DNA of 64,000 nt from Vitis vinifera (GCF_030704535.1 NC_081810.1:1674501-1738500); one strand, 5' to 3'. Shown: positions 1 to 12,675, numbered from the stretch's first letter. Notes: a model not told the origin generated them from the sequence alone. Numbers and translations are program-made.

Positions 1-2546
1 GAGCTCTGCCCTTCCAAAATTACTCTGATTCCTCTCCTTTGATAAACACCAAGTACACAAGGGAGCCATCCTCCAGACTTACTTCCTTCTTCCCACAAAA
101 CTGCCTCCCCAAGAACACCAAGGCAATCATAATAGACTGAGCTAGAAGCCAGGAAATTATGAATGGGAAAAACAGAAACACTAAAATAAATGTGATTTTC
201 CAACTTCTGCACCTTTTTGTATAAGCAACATCAGTTCACCAGAATAAAACCTCTATTCCATAATTGGTCTAAGGTAAGTATGTTTACAAAATTGTTTCTT
301 GCACAAAGAAACCAACAATGGATGTCCCACAGAAATCCTGCACACTAACCATGGGAAACCCTAACAAGAATGAAGGTGAGAGCGCCACACAATGTGAATA
401 ACTTGAGAAGTCTTTCTAGGCTGGATTCCAGACTTCAGTAGTCAATTGTCTCCACATTAACATGCTTGGAGTAAATGCAAGTCAAAAAGCTCCCTGCCTC
501 TTCTAGTTCTCAATCATGGGACCTCCTTATAAAACTCAGATTCCAATGACCATGGCAGCACTTCTGGCACTTGCAACCCACACTTTGCTGTTAACTACTA
601 AAGCATAAAAGGACAAGAACCTTGACTTCAAGTTCACCTCTCCATGTCATATTTTCAAGACAGAACCAAATCCTCTGCCCATAGTACACAAAAAGCAAAA
701 TGAAATTTTGAAAAACATTGTAATCCTTCCTGATAGGGTCCCGCAAAACCTGTGCCAGAGAACCACCCCTATCATTTGAACACCCCCCTTCCATCTCATT
801 AAATTTATCGGCCACCACCTTTCTCCATCTCCTTCTTTAGACGTCCACAATCGTTTATCTAGTAATGCTTTATTAAAACTGTAAAGCTTCTAATTCCTCC
901 TTTCTAGTAGAACACACTGAAGATCTTTTAAACCAAATGAGAGTTTTCCTTGCTTCTGTCTTGCAAAAATCCTCTTTGTGGCTTCTCCAACTTTAGGCAA
1001 ATCGAAGTCAGCATCACAAAAGTGGATCTGAAAACTGACAAGCATAAAAGAGTTCTATGAACCAGTGTGAGTCCACTCCCTAGATAAATATTGCCTCTTG
1101 CAAGACGCTAGACTTTTTTAAATCACTCAACCACCTGTTTGCTCACTGCATAGGTTTAACTGGAGCACGCAATGGCAATTTCAGATAAGAAGACAGAAGC
1201 TTACTTAACTCTACTTCAAATCAGTACTGCAAGAGCCTCTGTATCTGCAACCTCCTCTGAAGGAATTATCTCACTCTTAGACAGTTGAACTTAAGCTAGA
1301 GATACCTTCGAAATACAGGAGCATATGTCTAAGGTATAACAACAATGCAACACTCACCCCCCACAAGAACACATCTCTGAATCAATCTTAGCCTTCCGAT
1401 CATGTTTCATGGTGATGTTGTTTGAGAGTTTTATGTATTTCTATAAAACAATCATCTCATAAGAAGTTTTCATTCCATGAATGAAATCTGTCTGGATAAA
1501 AAGGTCATCAAAAGTCGATGATGTGTTTTTCATAGTTAAGGCATTGTCCTTTTGGTTACTTTATGTGCACTATATGCTTTGTTTTTAGAATGTTAGTTTC
1601 CTTGCCAAGTACTTCTTTTTCAATGTGTTTTTTCTTTTAATTGTTGGCTAGATATTTGTTATTTGACTGTTACCTAACAACTTAAAGTTGTAGGTTAACT
1701 AATAGCTTAACATGGTATAAGAGCTTCATTTTTCAAAAGGTCTTGGGTTTGAACATCATGTTTGTTTTCATAGTTTGCCCTTCCATGAATGACTTGTGGG
1801 CTGTACTTGAAGGTGTGGGCTAGGTTTAGGGGTCACATTTTTAAGGGTAGGCAGGAAAGTGGAGAAGTAGGGGATTGCATGTGAGCAGGTGCATGAGGTG
1901 GGAGGAGGGATGTTTGCCTTTTCACATTTGAGTTAGGGGTCGTGCATGTGGTGGTGTATGCTTTGGTGGTTTCTTGTTTTGTTTTGTTTTTTTTTTTTTT
2001 TTTTTTGTGCATATTAGGAATGTGGGGGGTTTATCACAAGATAAAATATTGATGGTCTATTATCTAATAGTTTAAGCTTTTGAGTTACTTGGTAGCTTAA
2101 CAATTGTTAAGGTTAGATGTGTGGATAACATATATAGCAAATATCTTGCAGATTTTATGTGTCATGGTTAGATGTATAAATAACATATATGACAAGTGTC
2201 TTACAAATTTTAGCATCTTAAATTTACTACCAGTGCTAAGTCTGTGCAATTTGTGTGAGAGCTGACTCATCCTTTGTAATTTATGGAAGAAAAATGAGAA
2301 CTTTACGACTTAGTTATCATTTATATTTTATCTTCTTAATGTACTTGTTTATTTATTTACTTCTCTTCTTCTCTTTTTCTTCCTTAGTTAATTTTTAGTA
2401 TTATATTTTACATTTTCAAATTTATTTTACTTAATGACCAATAACTCATTAAAACTACTTTACTTTGAAGCTAACTTTCAATTGAAGCATAATATTTAAG
2501 TTTGAGCTATTGATTTAACAGTTTAAAAGAATAGCTATGAGGCGTG
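1..2546. other. Left-edge region without a recognisable gene
   Basis: I see no convincing coding region. Short frames near 590-850 overlap on the minus strand and resemble no family I know. A 39-codon minus-strand frame near 30-150 is also unidentified. A long T run lies near 1987-2006. At 1713-1724 a sequence close to the plant initiator-Met primer-binding site (TGGTATCAGAGC, with one mismatch) follows AT-rich DNA and suggests an old LTR-element remnant, but I cannot define its ends. The rest looks like intergenic or intronic DNA. Confidence 0.5.
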
Positions 2547-2905
2547 TTAGCTGACTAAAAAGCTTAGATATCACACGTGTGGGCAATATATTGAGCAATG
2601 TGACCTTCAAAAAGGTTGCAGACTGGTGAGAGTGATGATGATATCATATCTTGCTTTTAAGTTAGTTTTAGTGTTGTCCACCATGGTTACTTTGTGCGCT
2701 TGTTAGCTAACTAAAAAGCTTAGATATCACACGTGTGGGCAATATATTGAGCAATGTGACCTTCAAAAAGGTTGCAGACTGGTGAGAGTGATGATGATAT
2801 CATATCTTGCTTTTAAGTTAGTTTTAGTGTTGTCCACCATGGTTACTTTGTGCGCTTGTTAGCTGACTAAAAAGCTTAGATATCGCACGTGTGGGCAATA
2901 TAATG
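2547..2905. repeat. 156-bp tandem repeat, about 2.3 copies
   Basis: The unit begins TTAGCTGACTAAAAAGCTTA and restarts at 2547, 2703 and 2859, exactly 156 bases apart each time. The first two units are almost identical across their full length. The third breaks off after about 47 bases. Such even spacing and high identity point to a recent local duplication, not to an old satellite. No coding potential is seen inside the unit. Confidence 0.9.
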
Positions 2906-3065
2906 GGCTCATAATAAGAAACCCTAGTTAGCTTTGTTTAAAACCACGTTGGTACTTACACATAAATAGAGGGCAATAATCTTTCTCATAAATCCCTCTC
3001 CAGAAGCATTCCTTCCTTAATATCCATTGATACCTTTTCCTCTCTACTCCTCTTTCCCATAAAAA

Positions 3066-4051
3066 ATGAAGTTTTGCAATCAACATCATCCTCTTTCTTT
3101 ACCTCCATTTCCAATTGTTGAGCATAAGCTTTCACAACGATCTTCTCGTTTTGGTGGCAATTTTCGAGTAGAAGAAGAAAATTGCCGCCTTGGATGGTCA
3201 TGGAATCCATCCAAAAGATCATTTGATTTATGTACAAGGAAGAAGAAACCTCATCTCGAGTTAATGCATCCAAACAAGGTGATAAATCTTTATAACTATT
3301 TTATTTCCACACCCTCTCTTTCTTTTTTACCTTTTAGGGATTTTAATTTATTGCAATTTGAGAACTTTCTTCATTGATCTATGCCATCATTGTCTATTAT
3401 GATCTAAGAGATTTTGTTTAAGCTTAATAAACATGCACCTAGTTTAATTATCTCATTTAACCCCGTGCTTGATTTAGTCTTCAATAGGGCAATTTGGAAA
3501 CAGTGAGGAGTATTATTCAACTTCAAGTACTACTTGCCAAAGGTATACTTATTTCTTGTCCTTTCATTTCTCTTATCATCATTCTATTGATTTACTTTTA
3601 TGGCTTCCTCATTTGTGATTAGCATGTCACTAGCATGCCTTTAGTATGCCATTAATACATATGCATTATTTATCTATATCTTTTCCTTTTCAATGCATAA
3701 CCTATATACAAAATTTATGTTCACTTTAATATATAGATGTGAACTTAAATTCTCAATATATTGAGTAAATTGTGCAAAGCTAAGCTAGTTCCTTACTTTT
3801 GGATATAAAATTCAATTCCCCTGAATAAGGTTTTCTCTCCTAATTAACTTCCCCTGTTTGGTGAAATAACAGGCATGAAAATCATGCAGCTCCAAGTGAG
3901 AGAATTGTGGTTCTTGCACTGCCTGCAACATCTTCTCCACAATGTGAATTACATATTATTTTCAATTAATGTTTGTTTTATTATGTTTTATAAGATAAGC
4001 ACTTTATTTCTTTCAGACACATTATCATTGGGATTTTTATTAACTAGCTAA
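3066..4051 (+). other. Candidate small multi-exon gene, unidentified
   Basis: A TATA-like ATAAATAG lies near 2961-2968. An ATG at 3066 opens a frame to a plausible splice donor (AAG then GTGATAA) at 3278/3279. A possible second exon covers 3488-3542, flanked by AG and GT, and a third starts at 3873 after AATAACAG. In the spliced phase the frame stays open to TAA at 4049-4051. I recognise no domain. Exons 2 and 3 are also open in another phase that reads as a Ser/Thr-rich peptide, which weakens the case for either reading. This could be a pseudogene or chance open frames. The splice sites are my reading only. Confidence 0.2.
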
Positions 4052-4487
4052 AATTCCTATATTGAAATTTCATATTAATTAGGTCCACACCGTAATTTCT
4101 TATAGAGTATGCATTACCCTTTTCTCTTGTATGTTATTTAGAATCTGATTGCTTGGCTAAATCATATAATAAAAATTAACATAGGAAAATAGCTTTGTTG
4201 AAGAGGGGAGGGGAGAGCTTTGTTGCTTGCTAAAGTTAGAAAAACCCGATTGTATAAATGTTATGAGCATTTTTTTAGGGAAATAGAAAATCCCTTTAGC
4301 TGTTTGGAATGAAAGTTAGAAGCATAGATTATTTTACTTTTTTTTTTTTTCATGAAATAACTCATCTCAAACTTTTTAATTTAATTTACCATTTACATGG
4401 CTTGATGTGATTTAACTTTCTTAAGGTAAAATTGTTTCTAGATCATCATAAAACTTAAGCTCATGTCATAAGTACCAATATTATGAT
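4052..4487. other. AT-rich spacer
   Basis: This is AT-rich DNA with homopolymer T runs between the candidate gene and the Copia fossil. I see no gene or RNA in it. Confidence 0.5.
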
Positions 4488-4743
4488 TGTAAGAATTTAA
4501 GAATAATTTCTCACTTTTTTTTTTGTTATATTCAATGCCAAAAAATGTACGATATATATAGGCATTTACAAAACAAAAAAAAAAAAAGAAACTATACTCT
4601 ATCACACCTTAAAAATAAGCACCAATCCCTATAAATCAGTAGGTATCAAAGATTACAAAATTATCTCATCTTTTAGCTCTTACAAATCAGTAATTAGTGG
4701 ACCTATCTAACTACTCAAAACAGGAAAATAACAAATCCTGACA
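4488..4743 (-). repeat. LTR-like end of the decayed Copia fossil
   Basis: The segment starts TGTAAGAATT and ends AATCCTGACA on the + strand. It directly abuts the purine-tract complement at 4744-4760, where a 3' LTR of a minus-strand element should lie. The partner LTR was not found, so the boundaries rest on the TG...CA ends and the tract only. Confidence 0.6.
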
Positions 4744-5844
4744 CTCCCACTCAAGCTGGTACATAGATATTCACAACTACTAGTTTGCATAAGACACTTT
4801 TGAATATAGCATCATTAACACCTTTAATTAATATGTCTGCAAGTTGCCCCTTAGAAGGTACTAATGTTATGCAAATTTGACTAATGGTAATCTTTTCCTT
4901 GGTGAAGTGTTCATCTATCTCCACATGCCTAATTTGGTCATGATGTACATTATTTTGAGTCATGCTAATGGCTGCATTATTGTCACAATACAATCTCAAA
5001 GGCTGCTCCACATTGACATGCAATTCTTTGATTAGATTTTTTTAACTATAGGAGTTCACATACACCTTGGGCTAGAGTTCGAAACTTTGCTTCTGCACTT
5101 GACCTAACTACCACAAATTCTTTTTTTTTTTTTTTAACTCCTTCATGTCACCAAATTGCCTCCAATAAAGGTGCAATATCCGGTGGTTGATCGTTGATCT
5201 ATCATAGAAACTGCTTAATATGCATCTATATGGACCTTAACTTTTAAATGATCGTTATTGCAAAACATTAAACTATGACTAGGTGTGGACTTTAAATATC
5301 TTAATATTCTTTGCACAACTTCCAATTGACATTCTTGTGGTAAGTGCATAAATTGGCTAACCATACTAATAGCTTATGCTATTTCTGGTCATGTATGAGA
5401 CAGATAAATAAGTTTACCCAATAGATTTTGATATCGTTCTTTTTTAACTGGTTCTTCTTTTTCTTGTTCAAGCCTACAATTTTGAACCATGGGAGTGTCA
5501 ACTAGTTTACAACCAAGTATCCTAGTTTCATTCAACAAGTCTAGGACATACTTTCTTTGAGAGAAGAAAATTCCCTTGGCTAATCTTGCAACTTGGATTC
5601 CAAGGAAATATCTTTACTTTCCTAGGTCTATGATTTCAAACTCTTTTACCAACATGCCTTTTAATCTCTCCCTTTCTTCATTGTCATCACTAGTAACTAT
5701 TATACTATCCACATAACTATTAGTGTCATGATTTTGTTTTCAGATGTATGGACAAAGAGAATGTGATCCCCTTAGCTTTGAAATGAGATATTTGATGCAA
5801 GTTTTAATTCCCTTATGGATACTATTGGAAAATCAAGATCATTA

Positions 5845-6035
5845 GTATGTGAAGTAGGAAATGAGTTTTGAGTTGTACCTAGCTTCAAGTTAGCAAATCA
5901 ACCATGAGAAAGAGAGAAAGAGAGAAAAAGAGAAATAGAGAGTATGTGAAGTAGGAAATGAGTTTTGAGTTGTACCTAGCTTTGGGTTAGCAAATTGACC
6001 ATGAGTAAGAGAGAGGGAGAGAGAGAGAGTCCTAT
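5845..6035. repeat. 97-bp direct repeat with GA-rich microsatellite
   Basis: The sequence beginning GTATGTGAAGTAGGAAATGA occurs at 5845 and again at 5942. Each copy ends in a GAGA-rich stretch (about 5905-5940 and 6006-6028). It lies within the decayed Copia region and may be a local slippage duplication. Confidence 0.75.
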
Positions 6036-7384
6036 CTGCAAAAGGTGTTTTTGACTTGTGAGATTGTTTTCTCCTTGAATAAACACTAAATTTTGAGTCA
6101 TCTCCTCACTTAACTTCTCTTGATGGAATGAGTGTGGCTAGCTCCACATTAGCAATGCTAACAACATTATTTCTTATGAGTTGTTTGCCTTTTTCCCTAA
6201 TGTTGATCTCACTCATAGAATCTCCAGCCTCTCTAACAACTATAGGCATAGGCATGAATGATTTTCCTAATATTTCTCGCCTTATAAGTCAAACTGTTAA
6301 AAGTGTGCTTGGTCCTCCTAAAATATAACATCCATAGACACAAATTTCCTTTGAGTGGGAGGGTGAAAACACTTGTAGCCCTTTTTTTTGTTGGATAATA
6401 ACCTAAAAAGAGGTATTATATAGCTTTAGGATCAAGTTTGGACCAATCTTTTCTAGGAACCTGCATAGACCACACAACTGAAGACACGCAGAGGAACAAA
6501 CCCATAAAGATGTGTGTTAGGAAAGAACCCTTTTATGGTATCAATAGGAGTTTTAGATGAAAGAATCTCTGAAAGCATACGATTAATGGGATAGGAAGTT
6601 GTAAGAATTGCATCTCCTTAGAAGTGTTTAGAAACGTTTCTAGAAAACATTGGGGTATAGGCAACTTCAAGAAGATGCTTATTTTTTCTTTTGGTTACAC
6701 CATTTTGTTGGGGTGTGTCAATATACGAATTTTGATGAATAATACCATTATCTTGAAAGTATAACCCAAAAACATGACCAATGTATTTTCATTTTCACCC
6801 ATTATCAGATTGAAAACACCTTGATGTTTGCATTGAATTGCTTTTTTTTATTTTATTATTAATCATATTTTGAAAACTTTTTTAATGGATACACTTTCAA
6901 AATTTTCTTTCGTCAAATAAATCTAGGTAACCCAAGTGCAATCATCAATAAGAGAAATAAACCACTTGAAACCACATAAAGAGAGACTTCTTGAGGATTG
7001 AACATTGTTATGAATCAAATAAAAAGGAATTTCCGATTTATTATTTCTAGAAGGAAAAAATACATGATGACTTTTTGATAACTCACAAACTTCACATCTA
7101 AGTTTAGAAATATCAACATTTAAACAAAAAATAGAATACAAAAGTTTTTGAGATAAGAAATTAGGATGGACCATATCTATTGTGTTGCAACCATATTTCT
7201 TCCCCCTGCTTCTTTTTGTCTCCACTAAATAACTCCCAAACACGTTGTCTTTCTTTTGGTTCAAGGAGATACAATCCCTCTCTCTCTTCAGCATTGCCAA
7301 TTTCCTCCTGTAACAAGGTCTTGAAAAACATAGGGATTTGGAAAGAAAGTAACAAAAAAATTCAAGGATTTGATTAGTTTGATG

Positions 7385-8695
7385 ATAAACAACAAATTAC
7401 TAGAATTTCTTTGGGGTGGTAGAGCTCTTGTGCAGAAAACACATCTTGTTAGGTGGAACACAGTTTGCTTGGAGAAAAGGAAAGGTTGTTTGGGTGTGAG
7501 AAATCTCTCTTTGATGAATATAACTCTCTTAAGCAAGTGGAATTGGCGGTATGCCAATGAAAGAGAGGCCCTTTGGAAGCAAGTCATTAGTCAAAAGTAT
7601 GGTGAAGAGGATGGGAGGTGGCACTCCTGTGAGGTGAGTGAGAGATATGATGTGAGATTGTGGAAAGCTATTAGGAATGAGTATAATTATTTGAGTGGCA
7701 GGTTGGCCTACCAAGTGGGTAATGGACAGAGAGTGATATTCTGGACGGACAAGTGGTGTGGAGATGAGCCACTTTGCGAGTCCTTGTGTTCCTTGTTTAC
7801 CCTTTCTTCGTCTAAGGAAGCTTGGGTGAATGGACCCCTCTTTTCTTGAAGACCTTCAATGATTGGGAAATAGAGTTGGTGGAACATTTTCTGCATAAGA
7901 TCCAAGCTTTTAGGGTGCGCAGGGATGTGGAAGATATAGTGATTTGGACAGTTTCGAGGTGTGAGACCTTTTCGGTCAATCTCTTTATTCTATCTTGGAG
8001 CCCAGAGATTCGACTTTGTTCCCTAGTGGTAGTGTTTGGAGATCGAACGTGCCTCCTAAGTTGGCTTTCTTTGCTTGGGAGACTTCCTGGGGGAAAGTCT
8101 TAACTCTGGACCAACTTCAAAGGAGGGGACACTCCTTGGCAAATAGGTGTTTTCTTTGCCTCTTAGAAGCATAGACGGTTGATCACCTTTTTCTTTACTG
8201 TGCAAAGATTTGGGTTCTTTGGAATCTTCTTTTCTCCCTCTTTGGTGTGTCTTGGATTCTTTCTTGTTCAATGAAGGAAACTCTTCTTAGGTGGCATGGG
8301 TCGTTAGTAGGTAAAGCTTATAAAAAGGCTTGGCAAGTGGCCCCCTTATGTATATTTTGGACAGTTTGGAAGGAAAGGGATTTGTTAGTGTTTGGCAATG
8401 AGGAGCTTTCGCTCCAAAGATTGAAAACTTCTTTTGTATGTAACCTGTGGTCTTGGGGTAGGTTGTTTGTAGATTTGAGCCCTTTTTCGCTTGTAAGTTT
8501 CATTGATTGGTTAGGCTCTAAGTAAGGGCAGATGATGTTTTTTGTTTTTATCCCTCCTCCTTTGGTTTGAGCATTTTGACTTCTTTTGTATACTTCCTGT
8601 ATACTCTGAGGGCACTGTTTTGGTGTCACCTCTTTTCTTTTTATATGACTTTTCTTTACCTATCAAAAAAAAAAATAAACAACAAATTACTAGAA
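7385..8695 (+). mobile_element. 5'-truncated LINE (L1-type) with target-site duplication
   Basis: A 21-base direct repeat at 7385-7405 and 8675-8695 (contains AAACAACAAATTACTAGAA) flanks the insert. The insert runs from 7406 to a poly-A run at about 8665-8675, the hallmark of target-primed reverse transcription. The frame at 7406-7849 encodes the C-terminal region of a plant LINE reverse transcriptase, with FLWGG, HLVRW and LGVRNL motifs. Further out-of-phase pieces near 8030-8525 resemble the zinc-binding zf-RVT region (PPKLAFFAWE, then RWHGSLVGK and FWTVWKERD). At least one frameshift after about 7830 and later stops make it dead. The 5' part of the LINE (endonuclease, most of the RT) is absent. 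It inserted into the older Copia fossil, so it is the younger of the two. Confidence 0.9.
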
Positions 8696-9602
8696 AGGTT
8701 AGGAACATATACAACTGAAGAGAGAGTTAAGGAAGGAGATACAAAAATTTCTCCTCTACCACTAACAGAAGTAAAAAGAACCATCTGAAACCTGAACTTT
8801 TTTTTTCTGAACAAGGACTATAGGAGAGAAAAGAGGTGTATTCATTAATCATGTGATCAATTGCTCCAGAATTAATGATCCATGGGCTAATCAAGGATAC
8901 TTTGGAAGTTTAAAAAATGGATTGAATGTTTTCTGATTGAGTAATGACACAAGAAGTGGATGCTTTTGAAGAAGAGTTCTCTGGTCGTTTAAATAGTTTA
9001 ATCACAACCAAGAGAGCCCTTATCCATTCCTGCCTTTTGTTCAGCCTTGTATGCACCATCCACCACTGTTTTAAGGGTTGATCCTTCGTTTATTAATGGA
9101 GAATTGAGCGTAACTTTCCTTATTTCTTCACCAGGGACTCAGGCATAAACATCTCGTAGAGATAGAAGTGATTTTTGTCCTATAATCTGTCCCCTGATCT
9201 GGTCTAACTCTGGATTTAAACCAGCCAGAAATAACAATTTCGCTCTTGGTCGACAATCTTAGCAAGCTTGACATTGTCAATCACAGATTCCATCCTGAAG
9301 TGCTGGTAGTGATACAATTCCAGCCACAAACTTCGAAGTTTGTTGTAGTAAACTGCCTCTGAAGAATTGAATCCTGCTGTTTGGAATCCCCAAACATATT
9401 TTTGACTAAAATATTGGGAAAAATCACCAACATTAGAATAAGTTTGAACCGCTGCACAGCCCATACTTCCTTTGCAGTTGAGAGGAATAAGTATGCCTTA
9501 CCTATTTCTGGTACCATAGAATTCAATATATATAAATATTCACAATGTTTTGAGCCCGTTTTGTTTGCTAATGTCTCATTTAGCATTTCCTTGTTTCAAT
9601 GA

Positions 9603-12180
9603 AAGTGCAAACATCCTGTTGAAACCTGAAATGAGATGTGAGTTCAGGCCATATCCTTGTTATTGCATACAGTTTGTACAAGATCAAAGTAATTTGTTGG
9701 TCCTTCCATATATATAGAAAAGGGGATGTGAAAAATCTCATGCTCGACCTGCAATTTTATACTTCTCTTTTTCATGAAACGATTTTATACTCTATTAAAA
9801 ATTTCAATATAATAGCCTAGAACTCCATTTATTCGAGTACTTATCATCACTTGAACTTCTTTACTTTCCATTTTACTTATCTCCTGAAAAAGCTGGTTGC
9901 CTTGTGTCCTATTTAATTTTTGAATTTATTTGAGTTCTGATAATTGGATGGTCTCTGTCAGGGAAGGAATTGAAACAACGGAAACCCAGACAACCGAGAA
10001 TCAAGTCCAAGAAAATAGAAATTCATGAGCAGGACAACAAGCAAAAGAGCCCCCCCTTTACTTTCATGTTTACTGAGTGAGTCAAAGTGAATGTAGATTT
10101 TATGCCTCTCTACACCTTTAAAATACAATAAATAACAGTGACTTAATGTGTGTTTCTGTATTATCATTAAACGACAAGCTCCATTTGTCTTCCATAGCAT
10201 TTGAAGTTGCAAATTTCTCAATGATAATAGACTCCTTCCATTACAGTATCATTTTTTGTTTCATTAGATCTTTGCATACAACTTGAGAACAATATGAAGA
10301 CTGGATCCTTAGAGAAAACATATAGCTGTACATTTTCATGGAGACTCAAAGCACTGCTTTAAGTCTTTTTTTCCTCTTTGTCTTCAAGATGATCACATTC
10401 TGTGTTTTGTATGATTTGATATGAAGGTGGCAAGGAAGGCAAAAGCGGGACACAAATAGGGTCAGACGAATGATAAAACGAGTATCGTCGGATATGCATG
10501 ATGTGCATGCACAAGTGTGACCATTTTCCTTCTCTTGTATCCTTTTGCTCCTGTATTTCTAATTAGAGACAAAACATTTCATTTATGTAGGTTTATGAAA
10601 TATGAAGGAAAGGAACAATGGAACAAGGGAGGCAAAGAAGATGATGGATGAGCATCTCTATGAGAAGAAGAGTAGTTTTCCTTTTGGTGAAGGGTGTTTT
10701 TTTTTTTTAATAAATAATTTGCTACAAGGGGATTATATTTTCTGTAAGCTTTACATGGTTTTGCGCAATCCTTTTGTTTCTTTTGTAGAGATAAATTATG
10801 AAAGTCCATTTTTCCTATTTAGTATGGGAATGAAGAATGAAATTGTAACAATACTTGTTGCTTTTCTCGATTTAGAGTGTATTTGATAATATTCTTATTT
10901 GAATTATTTTGAGTCAAAGTATTTTTTAAAAAAATAGAGGATCACCCTTCAAGTACTTTTCTAAGAAAAATTTCGGTTTTTCAAATTTTATCAAATACTT
11001 GATTTTTTTTCAAAACTGTTTTTATTTTTTTATTTATACTTTTTATACTTAGAAGTATTTTTTCTAAGTACAACTAGAGAGACTCTTATTCTTGGAAAAT
11101 TGCCCAAGGGGTTGGGTGTCGTCTCTCTTCATCGCACCTTAGGGATTTTGGATGGTATATTAAGAAATTGCATTCAATAAATTAAATAATTTCAAGTACA
11201 GTTATAAAATGAAATATATATATATATATTTGTGTATCAAATTTATGGGGAAAAAATTAAAATTAGTTTTCGAAATAATTTTTAAAAAATAGCAAGAAAT
11301 TTCATAAGAGAACTTTCAAATTTTTTTTGTAGTAAAAAAGGGCTAAGTTTTTATTTATTTGTTTATTATTTTAATAATAATTTCATTATAACTTGTAGAA
11401 AAATAATTAAATGAGAATTTGAGAGTGATAGATGGTTTAATTTAGGAATTATATGTGATAAGTTGATATCACTATTGCATCATCATTTATAGTATGTGTG
11501 ACAGTGATTTTAGAAAATGTTTCCACTATTTTTAATATTAGAACAATAAAAATTTTCAAATATTAAAAATGTTAAAAAAGCTTACTAAAATGACTGCTCA
11601 ACGAATTTTTAATATAAATGACTTTTTTGATGGAGTGAGTATAAGTTTTTTGTCATATTATTTTATTAAAATGAATTATAAACAAATAAAATTAAATTTC
11701 ATAAACATAGACTATAATTTAATATAGTCAAATAAGTCAATTATTAAATTAAATCTTGAATTTTTAGAAACTTTAAAAATCTCATAACAAAATTAAAATA
11801 GAAGAGAATTCACTATTAAAATAATTATTTAATAAGTATTAAATGCAAAATTATAAAAAAATTATTTAAATTATTGAATATATCAATATTTTAAAAAGAA
11901 AAAAAAAATACTAATAGAAAAAATAGAAAAAAAAAAGACAAATATGAGTGAAATAGATGTTATTTATTTTGATCTTAATTTGACCTTTAAGATTGTTATG
12001 TGAATCATAAAAAATAATAATGTGACATTTTTTTTAATAAGATTTAATTATAATTTTATTTATTTTTTAAATTCTATTTTAGGGAGGCAGGTTTCCTTTT
12101 TCTCTTTATTTTCAAACATTAATACACAAATTTTTATTATTTTAAATTTTTTTGGCGGGATTGTACCGGCCTGCCACATT
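9603..12180. other. AT-rich intergenic region, no gene recognised
   Basis: Short open frames occur (for example 10602-10886) but they show no family resemblance and run through T-rich DNA. A TA microsatellite lies near 11215-11230. A small inverted-repeat element is listed separately at 11495-11600. Nothing else can be supported. Confidence 0.5.
11495..11600. repeat. MITE-like inverted-repeat element, copy 1
   Basis: The left end contains CAGTGATTTTAGAAAATGTTT and the right end carries a diverged inverse (…AAAATGACTGCTC), with a TTTTTAATATT core in between. Similar elements lie at 28531-28648 and 31734-31855. The length and inverted ends suggest a non-autonomous DNA transposon. Target duplications are not clear. 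Confidence 0.5.
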
Positions 12181-12436
12181 GGCACAACGGTTATAAAAGC
12201 TTCCTGATCTTTTTCAGGGACTCATTGTTTCGGTCTACATCAGAGGCAAGCTCAAGCCCGCCGACCTTGGCACAACGGTAATAATTAATAAAAGCTTCCT
12301 AATTTTTCTCAGGTACTCATTGTTTCGATCTACATCAGAGACAATCTCAAGCAATCCAGCCCACCGAGCTTGGCACAAATGTAATAAAAGCTTCCTAATC
12401 TTTCTCAGGAACTAATTCTTTCTATCTACATCAGAC
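12181..12436 (+). repeat. Three diverged tandem units, each promoter-like
   Basis: The motif GGCACAA restarts at 12181, 12269 and 12372, spacings of 88 and 103 bases. Each unit carries an AT-box (TTATAAAAGCTTCCT, or AATAAAAGCTTCCT in later copies), then TTTYTCAGG and TCTACATCAGA. The first unit has a perfect TATAAAAG. The units stand directly before an open exon-like frame, so they could be a duplicated core promoter or a duplicated splice-acceptor region. Which it is cannot be told from sequence alone. Confidence 0.7.
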
Positions 12437-12675
12437 TGACCTTGAATTTATCTCTTGAAATCTGGAAGAAGAGGACTGACTTTGAGCCGCCAAAGTTGCA
12501 GGAAGAAATTGCCAAAATGAAGGGGCGGACTTTGGAGGGCGGAGTGGATGAGTTTTCCGATGAAGAACTGATGGAAATTATTGGTAAATTGTGTAAGAAG
12601 CTTGAAGAAGTGGAGAATATTATTGATTTCACTAAGGGAGAAACTAATTCGATGAATGAGGGTATTGTGCACTGA
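12421..12675 (+). other. Unidentified exon-like open frame
   Basis: A frame open from at least 12421 to TGA at 12673-12675 encodes an acidic and lysine-rich, probably helical peptide (FEPPKLQEEIAKM near its middle, then FSDEELMEIIGKLCKKLEEV). The first in-frame ATG is at 12517, giving only 52 residues. A splice acceptor-like ACATCAG at 12428-12434 could make this the last exon of a longer transcript. Codon choice and composition look more like coding DNA than the surroundings. I do not recognise the family, and no upstream exon was found. Confidence 0.3.

Larger units (their letters stand above)
4488..9602 (-). mobile_element. Decayed Ty1/Copia LTR retrotransposon fossil, interrupted by a LINE
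   Basis: Reading on the minus strand, remains appear in Copia order: gag-like (about 9216-9586), pre-integrase and integrase (about 7200-6300), reverse transcriptase (about 6100-5100) and RNase H (about 5023-4751). An LTR-like end of about 256 bases lies at 4488-4743, starting TG and ending CA. It sits beside a purine-rich tract seen on the + strand as CTCCCACTCAAGCTGG, typical of plant Copia elements. I could not find a matching LTR at the right end. The element is heavily broken, with many breaks, and looks old. A LINE fragment is inserted at 7406-8675. A 97-bp direct repeat with GA-rich microsatellite (5845-6035) also lies inside it. Confidence 0.8.

Noticed and set aside
2547-2905. CRISPR-like array
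   Set aside because: Units are contiguous, 156 bases long and without unique spacers, in a plant genome context.
2986-3273. 95-codon minus-strand frame opposite the candidate gene
   Set aside because: No recognisable protein; the + strand has the better promoter and splice context.
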